The notes under the pieces are model-generated. The model ran no database searches. It was given only the letters and a program-made list of their open reading frames with translations, and was not told the DNA's origin. From UBA2589 sp038120095 (GTDB lineage Bacteria; Gemmatimonadota; Gemmatimonadetes; Longimicrobiales; Gaopeijiaceae), in the NCBI GenBank assembly GCA_038120095.1, contig JAYOKZ010000081.1:1-6195 (forward strand): a DNA stretch of 6,195 bases, in the 5' to 3' direction. A program made the position numbers and the translations under genes. Position 1 is the first letter of the stretch. Every line of letters starts with the position of its first letter. Below, piece by piece: positions 1-6,195 of the stretch.

Positions 1-55
1 CATCTCGGGTCAGCCTGTTGGCGAGGCGACGATGTTCGTCGACAACGTGTACTTC
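1..55 (+). repeat. Direct repeat, copy 1 (end of upstream module, cut by the window edge)
   Basis: These 55 bases are identical to 535-589. They encode the module end ISGQPVGEATMFVDNVYF. The identity runs right up to the left edge, so the true repeat is probably longer; it stops where the linker begins (TAC AAC against CGC AAA in copy 2). Confidence 0.9.
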
Positions 56-598
56 TACAACGACGCGTCGACGCCGGCGACGGAGCCGACGGAGGCAGCG
101 CCGACGCCGACGCAGGCGGAAGCGGATGTGGTGTCACTGTTCAGCAACGCGTACACGGACGTAGCGGTGAACACGTGGCGGACGGACTGGAGCGTCTCGG
201 CGCTGGCGGATGTCCAGGTTGCAGGGGACGACGTGAAGAAGTACACGGCGCTGAACTTCAACGGCGTGGAGTTCACGGGAGACAACAGCGTGGACGCGTC
301 CGGGATGACGAACTTCCGGATGGACGTGTGGACTCCGGACGCGACTCAGCTTCGGATCAAGCTGGTCGACTGGGGTGCCGACAACGCGTTCGGCGGCGGG
401 GACGACACGGAGCACGAGGTGACGATCGACTCGTCGACGATGCCGGCCCTTGCGACGGGCGAGTGGCTGTCGCTGGACATCCCGCTGTCGGACTTCACGG
501 GTCTGACGAACCGGATGAACCTGTCGCAGCTGATCATCTCGGGTCAGCCTGTTGGCGAGGCGACGATGTTCGTCGACAACGTGTACTTCCGCAAATAA
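2..598 (+). CDS. C-terminal part of a modular extracellular protein with tandem carbohydrate-binding-like modules (5' end outside the window)
   Basis: The frame is open from the left edge to a TAA at 596-598, so this is only the C-terminus of a longer protein. An in-frame ATG at 32 lies inside a conserved module end (FVDNVYF) and is not a start. In order, one sees the last 18 residues of a first module, a 24-residue Pro/Thr/Glu/Ala-rich linker (56-127), and a complete module of about 156 residues (about 128-595). The module begins VVSLFSNAYTDV, has aromatic WRTDWS and MDVWTPD segments, an acidic glycine-rich loop (GADNAFGGGDDTEHE), and ends MFVDNVYFRK. From memory, such modules occur at the C-terminus of secreted GH16 laminarinases and similar polysaccharidases, where a glycan-binding beta-sandwich role is assumed. 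The catalytic part, if any, is outside the window. Thr is encoded by ACG, with two ACT and no ACC, unlike the downstream genes. Function beyond a binding or accessory role is inference. Confidence 0.75.
   Translation: MSGQPVGEATMFVDNVYFYNDASTPATEPTEAAPTPTQAEADVVSLFSNAYTDVAVNTWRTDWSVSALADVQVAGDDVKKYTALNFNGVEFTGDNSVDASGMTNFRMDVWTPDATQLRIKLVDWGADNAFGGGDDTEHEVTIDSSTMPALATGEWLSLDIPLSDFTGLTNRMNLSQLIISGQPVGEATMFVDNVYFRK
535..589 (+). repeat. Direct repeat, copy 2 (end of last module)
   Basis: Exact match to 1-55, 534 bp (178 codons) downstream and in the same frame. The two module ends are therefore identical at every synonymous position across 18 codons. The gene stops two codons after this copy. 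Confidence 0.9.
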
Positions 599-614
599 CG
601 TCGGCACCGACGTT
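597..614 (+). terminator. Inverted repeat overlapping a stop codon: weak terminator or possible operator
   Basis: The bases AACGTCGG and CCGACGTT form a perfect 8-base inverted repeat around CA. It overlaps the TAA of the upstream gene and ends 19 bases before the ROK start codon. Only three T residues follow (613-615), two of them inside the stem, so it is a poor intrinsic terminator by the usual rule. A palindromic operator for the adjacent ROK regulator is an equally open reading. An 8-base stem can arise by chance in a window of this size; its position is the main argument for it. Confidence 0.35.
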
Positions 615-633
615 TCGACTCTGCTGAGCATCC

Positions 634-1872
634 ATGACCCCGAGCCCCGACACGAGGATGAATGTTTCTCCTTCCGAGGCTCGGGGTCGTCCGCTCGCGG
701 ACACGGTCCTCGAGTTGATCTGGCTTCAGCGCCAGTTGTCGCGGGCTGAAATCGCACGCAGGACTGGACTGTCCCGCTCCACGGTCTCGGACATCGTCTC
801 CGATCTTTTGCGCACGGGACTCGTGGCTGAAGTAGGGGATGGACCCAGCCGGGGGGGACGTCGGCCGATTCTCCTCGAGTTCCAGGATGATGCGCATGCG
901 ATCATGGGTATCGACATGGGATCGTCCCATGTATCGGTGGCCCTGACAGATCTGCGCGGCCGAGTCCTCGCATGGGAGCATCGCAGCCATCCGGTGCGTT
1001 CCGACCCCGATGGCACGGGTGCCCTGATCGTGGAGATCGCCGATTCGTGTCTTCGTCAGTGCGGGTTGACCCGCAGGCAGCTGCTCGGGATCGGCGTGGC
1101 CGTTCCGAGTCCAGTCGATCCACGGAATCCGGAGACCCTGTCGGATATCGCCCTGCCCGACTGGAGAGGACGAAATGGGCTCGAGGGGTTGAAAGCCGAA
1201 TTCGACGCCCCGGTCTTTGTGGACAACGATGCGAACCTGGGCGCCCTGGCCGAACGCTGGTGGGGGGCAGGGCGTGGTGTCGACGACTTCGCCTATGTGA
1301 AGCTCGCGACGGGGATCGGTGCCGGATACATCATCCGGGGTGAGATCTATCGAGGTGCGAGTGGGGTCGCCGGCGAGATCGGACACGTTACGATCGAGAG
1401 TGACGGGCCCGCGTGCGTCTGTGGAAACCGTGGGTGCCTGGCCACCTTCATCGGGTCCGAAGCCCTGATTGCTCAGGCTCGCACGCTGCTGGGTGATTTC
1501 CCGGATAGCCGTCTTGCATCGGCCGACATCACGATTCAGGCGATCGAAGGGGCGGCGTTGGTGAACGATCCCCTGGCGCTTCATGTGACGCGCCGAGCTG
1601 CGCGTCGCCTCGGGGTAGCCATCGCCGATGTCCTCAACCTCCTCAATCCTGCTGTGGTCATCCTCGGAGGAAGTCTCTCGAGCCTCGGCGATTCGCTGAT
1701 CATCCCGCTTCGCGAGACGGTGGTGCGACGGACGTTCGCGAATTCCGTTGCGTCGGTCGATATCCGGACCAGCGAACTAGGTCCACGGGCGATCGCGGTC
1801 GGTGCTGCAACCCTCGTTCTGGACGCGGCCCTGAAGGATCCGCGGTTATTCCCCGACGCCGCAGCCGCGTGA
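634..1872 (+). CDS. ROK-family transcriptional regulator (HTH plus sugar-kinase-like domain)
   Basis: This 412-residue protein has the size and layout of NagC/Mlc-type ROK regulators and probably represses sugar-utilisation genes until a sugar ligand binds. Residues about 24-68 form a winged helix-turn-helix (LSRAEIARRTGLSRSTVSDI), followed by the usual GGRRP hinge (74-78). Residues about 89-400 are the ROK domain: first phosphate-binding motif GIDMG (92-96), VDNDAN (196-201) with the catalytic-type Asp199, the glycine-rich ROK signature from about 224, ExGH (Glu248, His251), and the zinc motif CVCGNRGC (Cys261, 263, 268). The residue two after the last Cys is Ala270, where Glu is usual. Most kinase-type residues are kept, so residual sugar-kinase activity cannot be excluded. 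ATG 634 is the first start after an in-frame TGA at 625; neither it nor ATG 658 has a convincing Shine-Dalgarno. The gene starts 35 bases after the module gene and overlaps the glucanase gene, whose locus it likely controls. Confidence 0.9.
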   Translation: MTPSPDTRMNVSPSEARGRPLADTVLELIWLQRQLSRAEIARRTGLSRSTVSDIVSDLLRTGLVAEVGDGPSRGGRRPILLEFQDDAHAIMGIDMGSSHVSVALTDLRGRVLAWEHRSHPVRSDPDGTGALIVEIADSCLRQCGLTRRQLLGIGVAVPSPVDPRNPETLSDIALPDWRGRNGLEGLKAEFDAPVFVDNDANLGALAERWWGAGRGVDDFAYVKLATGIGAGYIIRGEIYRGASGVAGEIGHVTIESDGPACVCGNRGCLATFIGSEALIAQARTLLGDFPDSRLASADITIQAIEGAALVNDPLALHVTRRAARRLGVAIADVLNLLNPAVVILGGSLSSLGDSLIIPLRETVVRRTFANSVASVDIRTSELGPRAIAVGAATLVLDAALKDPRLFPDAAAA

Positions 1873-2711
1873 ACCTCCTGAAGAGGCGCCGTTCGTGCGG
1901 CGTTTCGGCCGCACGCCTCCTCGTCGTCGCTCTCGCTTTCGGTCTCGGAGCGTGCTCCGACGAATTCGAAGACCTCGAGGGTTGGGATCTGGTGTGGTCC
2001 GACGAGTTCGAGGGGCCGCAGGGGCAGCTTCCCGATGCACGCTGGTGGAACTTCGATGTCGGTACCGATTGGGGAAACCAGCAACTGGAGTACGATACGG
2101 ATCGAGCCGAGAACGCGTCCCTGGACGGAAACGGGAACCTCGCGATTACGGCGCGACGAGAGACGTTCATGGGGCGTGTTTACACGTCCGCACGCATTAC
2201 GACGGCAGGGAAATTCGAGCAGGCGTATGGGAAATTTTCTGCACGAATCAAGCTGCCCCTGGGGCAGGGCTTCTGGCCCGCCTTCTGGCTTCTCGGTTCG
2301 GACTTCAGGACGGTAGGGTGGCCGCAGTCCGGTGAGATCGATGTGATGGAGTACCGAGGCCAGGAGCCCACCGTCGTGCACGGCACGGTTCACGGCCCGG
2401 GCTATTCGGGAGGCCGAGGCGTCACCGCTCGGTACGCGATCCCGTCCGGGCGGCTCGACGATGAGTTCCACGTCTATTCGGTGGAGTGGGAGAACGGTGT
2501 CGTGCGGTGGTATCTCGACGGCGAGCTCTTTCACGTGGTGACTCGCACCATGATCGAAGGGCGGGGAGACTGGGTCTTCGACCACCCGTTCTTCATCATT
2601 TTGAACGTAGCCATCGGCGGAACGTTCTCAGGGGGCGCTCCGACGTCCGACGTGCAATTTCCTCAGAGCATGCTCGTCGACTGGGTGCGTGTATACGAGC
2701 AGGCTCGATGA
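1869..2711 (+). CDS. GH16 endo-beta-1,3-glucanase (laminarinase), lipoprotein
   Basis: This 280-residue single-domain enzyme should hydrolyse internal beta-1,3-glucosidic bonds in laminarin-type glucans. The N-terminus has a basic stretch (KRRR), a hydrophobic core and the lipobox LGAC, giving a lipidated Cys29. The GH16 fold begins at about residue 40 with the typical WSDEFEGP strand. The catalytic motif is GEIDVMEYRG: Glu156 nucleophile, Asp158 and Glu161 acid/base. The extra Met between Asp and Glu is the beta-bulge form found in laminarinases and related enzymes rather than lichenases. FWPAFWLLG (135-143) and the C-terminal DWVRVYEQ strand also fit GH16. No binding module is attached. The GTG start lies in a GTGA overlap with the regulator's stop and lacks a clear Shine-Dalgarno, suggesting coupled translation. 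Residues right after Cys29 are SDEFED, acidic enough to suggest surface export in Bacteroidota. Family and catalytic residues are very likely; laminarin as the exact substrate is inferred. Confidence 0.9.
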   Translation: MNLLKRRRSCGVSAARLLVVALAFGLGACSDEFEDLEGWDLVWSDEFEGPQGQLPDARWWNFDVGTDWGNQQLEYDTDRAENASLDGNGNLAITARRETFMGRVYTSARITTAGKFEQAYGKFSARIKLPLGQGFWPAFWLLGSDFRTVGWPQSGEIDVMEYRGQEPTVVHGTVHGPGYSGGRGVTARYAIPSGRLDDEFHVYSVEWENGVVRWYLDGELFHVVTRTMIEGRGDWVFDHPFFIILNVAIGGTFSGGAPTSDVQFPQSMLVDWVRVYEQAR

Positions 2712-4243
2712 ATGCGGTGAGGCGCTTGTGGGCGACCGCGATCGCTTCGTGGCACAACCGTCTTTCTGCTGAGAGTCAAACGCACTTCGAGACGGCTCCA
2801 GAAGACCGGATTTCCTTTGCTCACAAGGTCGTTTACGGACTTGGCGCGTTCGTCAACAATCTGCTAGCGGCGGCGATCGGAGGGATGGTGATCATCCTGA
2901 ACCTGGGGTTGGGCATGAACCCGGCGCTCGTCGGTCTTCTCGGCGCTTTACCCCGGCTCACCGACGCGATCACTGATCCGTTGATGGGATACATCTCTGA
3001 CCAGACCCGGTCCCGTTGGGGTCGCCGACGTCCCTTCATCTTCGGTGGTGCGATCGCGGCGGGGCTGATCTTTGCGCTGTTGTGGCAGTTGCCGAGGGGC
3101 CAGAGCGAGCAGTTCTATTTCTGGTTCTTCCTGATCGGCTCTCTGGTCTTCTACCTCGCGTACACGGTGTTCGCGACGCCGTGGGTCGCATTGGGGTACG
3201 AGCTCACGCCCGACTACCACGAGCGTACGCGCCTGATGGGTGTCCAGAATTTCATTGGGCAATTGGCGTATCTCGTATCTCCGTGGTTTCTCTGGATCAT
3301 GACGAATGAGGCGTGGTTCGACGATCAGGTATCGGGTGCCGCAGGGCTTGCCATCGTGATCGGGGTCTTCGCCGCGGCAGTGGGAATTCTCCCTGCAGTG
3401 TTCCTGCGAGAGCGATTTCAGGATCGACCTGACCGAAATGCTGACGGGCAGGACGTCGACCAGGTGGCTCACGCCGGCGTGGTGGCGGGCGGCCAGCTCC
3501 GGTCGTTCCTGGAGGGTTTCAGCGCCACGTTGAAGTCGAAGCCGTTCCTGAAATTGTGCGCTGCGACGTTTCTGGTGTTCAACGGCTTCATGCTGATCTC
3601 GTCCTTTCAGTTCTACGTGATCATCTACTACGTGTTCGAGGGTGATCAGGCTCGGGGCGCGGAGTATGCCGGGTATGCGGGGACCCTGGGGGCTGTATCG
3701 ACCTTCGTGGTCATCTTCCTGGTGACGTGGCTTGGAACGCAGCTTGGAAAACGGCGCGCATTCTTCATTTCCACGGGTATCTCGATTCTCGGCTACGGCA
3801 TGAAGTGGTTTGCCTACAACCCCGATCACCCCTGGCTCGTGCTGCTTCCTGCTCCCTTCATGGCCTTCGGTCTCGGCGGACTCTTCACCCTGATGGGTTC
3901 GATGATGGCCGATGTCGTGGACCTTGATGAACTCGAGTGTGACCAGAGGCGGGAAGGAATGTTCGGATCGATCTACTGGTGGGTCGTAAAGCTCGGAATG
4001 GCGGCAGCACTTGCGGGAGGCGGGTTCCTTCTCAATGCAACCGGTTTCGACGTGGCGTTGGGTGGCGACCAGCCGGAGCGAACCATTTTCCTGATGCGCC
4101 TCTTCGACGTGGCCATTCCAATGGCGGCGTCTGCGATCGGGATCTGGGCGATTGCTTCCTATCCGATCACGGAAGAGCGAGCGAGACGAGTGCGCGAGAA
4201 GTTGGAGCGGCGACGCGGCTCCTTGAAGGCCGTGAGCGCCTGA
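2708..4243 (+). CDS. GPH-family (MelB-like) sugar:cation symporter, MFS
   Basis: This 511-residue inner-membrane protein has about 12 hydrophobic segments and should import a sugar or short glucoside with a cation. The family signature is clear at 86-109: DAITDP, GYISDQTRSRWGRRRP. Asp86 and Asp90 align with MelB Asp55 and Asp59, which bind the cation; Thr89 stands where MelB has Asn58. In the helix IV motif YTVFATPWVALGYEL, Thr153 matches MelB Thr121, but Ala156 replaces MelB Asp124. The C-terminal half has the matching DVVDLDELE...QRREGMFG motif (about 402-420). A hydrophilic loop at about 235-265 separates the two halves, and the tail is basic. I chose ATG 2708, which overlaps the glucanase stop as ATGA with a weak GCAGG four bases upstream; the frame is open further upstream, but that sequence is glucanase coding read in another frame. 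Its neighbours suggest laminari-oligosaccharides or glucose as cargo, which is inference. Confidence 0.9.
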   Translation: MNAVRRLWATAIASWHNRLSAESQTHFETAPEDRISFAHKVVYGLGAFVNNLLAAAIGGMVIILNLGLGMNPALVGLLGALPRLTDAITDPLMGYISDQTRSRWGRRRPFIFGGAIAAGLIFALLWQLPRGQSEQFYFWFFLIGSLVFYLAYTVFATPWVALGYELTPDYHERTRLMGVQNFIGQLAYLVSPWFLWIMTNEAWFDDQVSGAAGLAIVIGVFAAAVGILPAVFLRERFQDRPDRNADGQDVDQVAHAGVVAGGQLRSFLEGFSATLKSKPFLKLCAATFLVFNGFMLISSFQFYVIIYYVFEGDQARGAEYAGYAGTLGAVSTFVVIFLVTWLGTQLGKRRAFFISTGISILGYGMKWFAYNPDHPWLVLLPAPFMAFGLGGLFTLMGSMMADVVDLDELECDQRREGMFGSIYWWVVKLGMAAALAGGGFLLNATGFDVALGGDQPERTIFLMRLFDVAIPMAASAIGIWAIASYPITEERARRVREKLERRRGSLKAVSA

Positions 4244-4260
4244 GCGTCCCGGTGTCGAGG

Positions 4261-4283
4261 CGTCGATGACCGAGTCGTCGACG
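4261..4283. terminator. Hairpin in the convergent gap between the symporter and GH3 genes
   Basis: CGTCGATGA (4261-4269) pairs with TCGTCGACG (4275-4283) as a 9-base stem with one G-U pair and a five-base loop. It starts 18 bases after the symporter stop. No T-run follows on either strand, so it does not meet the classic intrinsic-terminator rule, although its place between convergent genes fits a transcription end. The rest of the 4244-4365 gap shows nothing I can name. Confidence 0.35.
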
Positions 4284-4365
4284 GAAGACGTCGCGGGGTC
4301 GAACGCTCCACGGGTCGGGATCGAAGGCCGCCGACATCAGCAATGGGCCAGGGGCGACCGCGGCA

Positions 4366-6174
4366 CTAACGCATGGTGAGGCCGAAACCTGCAGGGTAGC
4401 GAGGTTCATAAGCCGGGTTTTCTCGATCCGGATTCTGCTCGGATCGTGCTGGCCAGGAGAAGGGGAGGCGGCCTCGGAAGTCATGGTCGCCAAATAGCAC
4501 GTCGGCTACGCCCGCCCCCTCCGATCCCGGCAGCCACGCGGCTACGAATGCCGTGGCTTCGGCCATCTCTGGAGTCACGATCAGGGGACGACCCGACACC
4601 AGGACCGCAACGACCGGGATGCCCCGTTTCGTGATACGACGGATGGTATCGAGGTCTTCCGGGTGATTGACGGCCAGTTCCAGCGTGTCGCCGTACGGTT
4701 TGAGGCGCTCGATGGGCGCGCCCGGTACAATCCCGGGGCCCGACCCCGGGGCGACGACGGTGTCGGCGGCCCGAATGTCCCCCATCCCTTCGGCGTACGG
4801 GGTCTCACCGATGACGACGATCGCGACATCGAACGATTCTCCTTTCGGCGCGGAGCCATCGGGACTGTATACCGCGTGCTCGGCCAAGCCCTGTATGCCT
4901 TCCCAGATCGACGTACCTCCCTCGATCACATCGTTGCCGGACTGGCCCTGCCAGGCGACGGTGAACCCTCCGCACTGGTGTCCCCGGTCATGCGCGTTCT
5001 TGCCGGCGACAAGAATTCGGGCTTCACGAGCGAGGGGGAGAAGGTTGTCGCTGTTCTTCAGCAGAACGAGCGACTTGCGCACGGCCTCCCGGGCGACGCT
5101 GCGGTGATCACCCGCCCCGAAGGTCGCGGAGTTCGACCACGTGCGTTCCGCGGGGCGAGGAGCGCTGAAGAGCCCCATGGCGAACTTCACGCGCAGAATG
5201 CGCAGCACGGCATCGTCGATGCGCGCCATCGGTACTGCGCCGTCAAGGACGAGCCCCTTCAGATCGTGAATGAGCCGTTTCCATTTCTCCGGCATCATGA
5301 TCAGGTCGATCCCGGCGTTGACGCCGAGAGCAATGGATTCGGTGAAATCGGCCGAGAGCTGCTCCGTCCCGTTCCAGTCGGAGACAATGAGGCCCTCGAA
5401 CCCGAGTTCGCCCCGGAGTTTGTCCGTGAGCAGGGCTTTGCTCCCGTGGCACTTCTCACCGTTCCAGCTGTTGAACGACGCCATGATCGCGCCGACGCCA
5501 GCGTCGATCGCGGCTCGGTAGGGGAGGACATGGACTGCGTCCAGCTTATCGCTGGAGACGGGCGTATCACCCTGATCGGTCCCATCTGTCGTACCGCCGT
5601 CGCCGACCCAGTGCTTTGCACACCCGAGCACGCCGTCCGGACCGTATCCGGACTGCAGACCCGCTACGAAGCGACGGGCGTAGGACGAGACGAGCGCCGG
5701 GTCTTCCCCGTAGCTCTCATAGGTCCGTCCCCAGCGGATGTTACGTGCGACGGCCAGCGTGGGTGCAAATGTCCAGTCTACCCCGATCGCTCGGATCTCC
5801 CGAGCGGTGATCCGGGCGATTCGCTCGATCAGATCCGGGTCGCGTGCAGCACCCAGACCGATGTTGTGAGGGAAGATCGTCGCTCCCAGCACATTGTTGT
5901 TTCCATGGATCGCATCGACACCGTAGAGAATCGGAATCGGAAGACGTCCACCCTCCGTCGACATGGATGCTTCCCAGAAGGCGTCGTTCATCTCGACCCA
6001 GTCCTTCGGGCGGTTCGCTCCGGGAAAGGAACCCCCGCCACTGAGGATGGAACCGATGTGGTACTCCCTGACCTCGTCGGGAGTGATGTGCATGCGTTCG
6101 GGCTGAGTCATCTGCCCAACCTTCTGGTCGAGCGTCATTCGGGAGAGAAGACGCTCGGGGGATCGATCGTTCAC
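4366..6174 (-). CDS. GH3 exo-beta-glucosidase / exo-1,3(1,4)-beta-glucanase (start uncertain, may extend past the window edge)
   Basis: From this start the protein has 602 residues and both core GH3 domains of the barley ExoI / bacterial ExoP type, which release glucose from the non-reducing end of beta-glucans and oligosaccharides. The TIM-barrel part (about 1-335) has GVDAIHG (85-91, Asp87 for glucose binding), WGRTYESYGEDP, AKHWVGDGG (Lys187, His188 region) and the nucleophile motif GLIVSDWNG with Asp266, followed by Trp267 as in the ExoI substrate clamp. The second domain (about 360-600) has CGGFTVAWQG and GETPYAEG (456-463), the region carrying the acid/base Glu, then SGRP and AAWLPGSEG. 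It ends at PAGFGLTMR, with no fibronectin-III or binding domain. The GTG at 6174 has no visible Shine-Dalgarno, and the frame stays open to base 6195, so the true start and any signal peptide may lie outside the window. The site of action (cytoplasm or periplasm) is therefore open. The gene is convergent with the regulator-GH16-symporter set. Confidence 0.9.
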   Translation of the reverse strand: MNDRSPERLLSRMTLDQKVGQMTQPERMHITPDEVREYHIGSILSGGGSFPGANRPKDWVEMNDAFWEASMSTEGGRLPIPILYGVDAIHGNNNVLGATIFPHNIGLGAARDPDLIERIARITAREIRAIGVDWTFAPTLAVARNIRWGRTYESYGEDPALVSSYARRFVAGLQSGYGPDGVLGCAKHWVGDGGTTDGTDQGDTPVSSDKLDAVHVLPYRAAIDAGVGAIMASFNSWNGEKCHGSKALLTDKLRGELGFEGLIVSDWNGTEQLSADFTESIALGVNAGIDLIMMPEKWKRLIHDLKGLVLDGAVPMARIDDAVLRILRVKFAMGLFSAPRPAERTWSNSATFGAGDHRSVAREAVRKSLVLLKNSDNLLPLAREARILVAGKNAHDRGHQCGGFTVAWQGQSGNDVIEGGTSIWEGIQGLAEHAVYSPDGSAPKGESFDVAIVVIGETPYAEGMGDIRAADTVVAPGSGPGIVPGAPIERLKPYGDTLELAVNHPEDLDTIRRITKRGIPVVAVLVSGRPLIVTPEMAEATAFVAAWLPGSEGAGVADVLFGDHDFRGRLPFSWPARSEQNPDRENPAYEPRYPAGFGLTMR

Positions 6175-6195
6175 GGTAACAGTTCGAATTCGGTT

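Noticed and set aside
32..34. ATG as the start of a 188-residue protein
   Set aside because: It falls inside a conserved module end repeated at 565-567, and the frame is open to the left edge, so it is an internal Met.
914..932. Perfect inverted repeat ACATGGGA-TCG-TCCCATGT inside the ROK gene
   Set aside because: It sits on codons of the conserved GIDMGSSHV motif, and an 8-base stem of this kind is expected about once by chance in a window this size.
544..1584. Long minus-strand open frame of 346 codons opposite the ROK gene
   Set aside because: It lies antisense to a gene with clear ROK motifs; its translation is rich in Arg, Pro and Ser and shows no family motif, as expected from a GC-rich shadow frame.
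1581..2585. Minus-strand open frame of 334 codons opposite the ROK end and GH16 gene
   Set aside because: It is antisense to the GH16 catalytic region and spans two real genes without recognisable motifs.
2486..2707. Upstream extension of the symporter gene to 2486
   Set aside because: It would add 74 residues that are the GH16 sequence read out of frame and Arg-rich; ATG 2708 gives the normal length and a classic ATGA overlap.
2948..3829. Minus-strand open frame of 293 codons opposite the symporter
   Set aside because: The symporter frame has strong GPH signatures and membrane helices, while the antisense product is hydrophilic and unrecognisable.
4667..5107. Plus-strand open frame of 146 codons opposite the GH3 gene
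   Set aside because: It lies within the well-supported GH3 coding region and has low-complexity Ser/Pro/Arg content.
6185..6192. Palindrome CGAATTCG near the right edge
   Set aside because: It is only eight bases long with no extension, and the sequence ends before promoter elements could be judged.

Overview
The window reads as a short carbohydrate-utilisation locus from a GC-rich, probably Gram-negative bacterium. All five genes fit handling of a beta-1,3-glucan such as laminarin. Taxonomy is inference only. The lipoprotein endoglucanase carries an acidic stretch right after its lipobox cysteine that resembles the surface-lipoprotein export signal of Bacteroidota, and the modular carbohydrate-binding-like repeats at the left edge are of a type I associate with secreted polysaccharidases of marine Bacteroidota and related lineages. 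The base composition would suit a Rhodothermota-like or Gemmatimonadota-like organism, but nothing here fixes the phylum.

Layout, left to right. (1) Positions 2-598, plus strand: the C-terminal end of a large modular extracellular protein. It shows the tail of one beta-sandwich-like module, a Pro/Thr/Glu-rich linker and one complete module; the two modules end in the same 55 bases, 534 bp apart. (2) A 35-base gap holding an 18-base inverted repeat. (3) 634-1872, plus: a ROK-family transcriptional regulator. (4) 1869-2711, plus: a GH16 endo-beta-1,3-glucanase lipoprotein, overlapping the regulator by GTGA. (5) 2708-4243, plus: a sugar:cation symporter of the GPH (MelB-like) type, overlapping the glucanase by ATGA. 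(6) A 122-base convergent gap with a hairpin. (7) 4366-6174, minus: a GH3 exo-beta-glucosidase whose reading frame stays open to the right edge of the window.

Inferred working model: the modular protein binds or degrades polysaccharide outside the cell, the GH16 lipoprotein cuts beta-1,3-glucan at the cell surface or in the periplasm, the symporter imports the resulting sugars or short oligosaccharides, and the GH3 enzyme releases glucose. The ROK regulator would sense a sugar product and control the set. Regulator, endoglucanase and transporter overlap tightly enough to be one translationally coupled operon. No SusC/SusD pair, TonB receptor, mobile element, CRISPR array, tRNA or rRNA is visible. 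I see no wholly novel system; the points most worth a second look are the identical repeat ends, the export-signal-like acidic tail of the GH16 enzyme, and the coupled regulator-enzyme-transporter arrangement.
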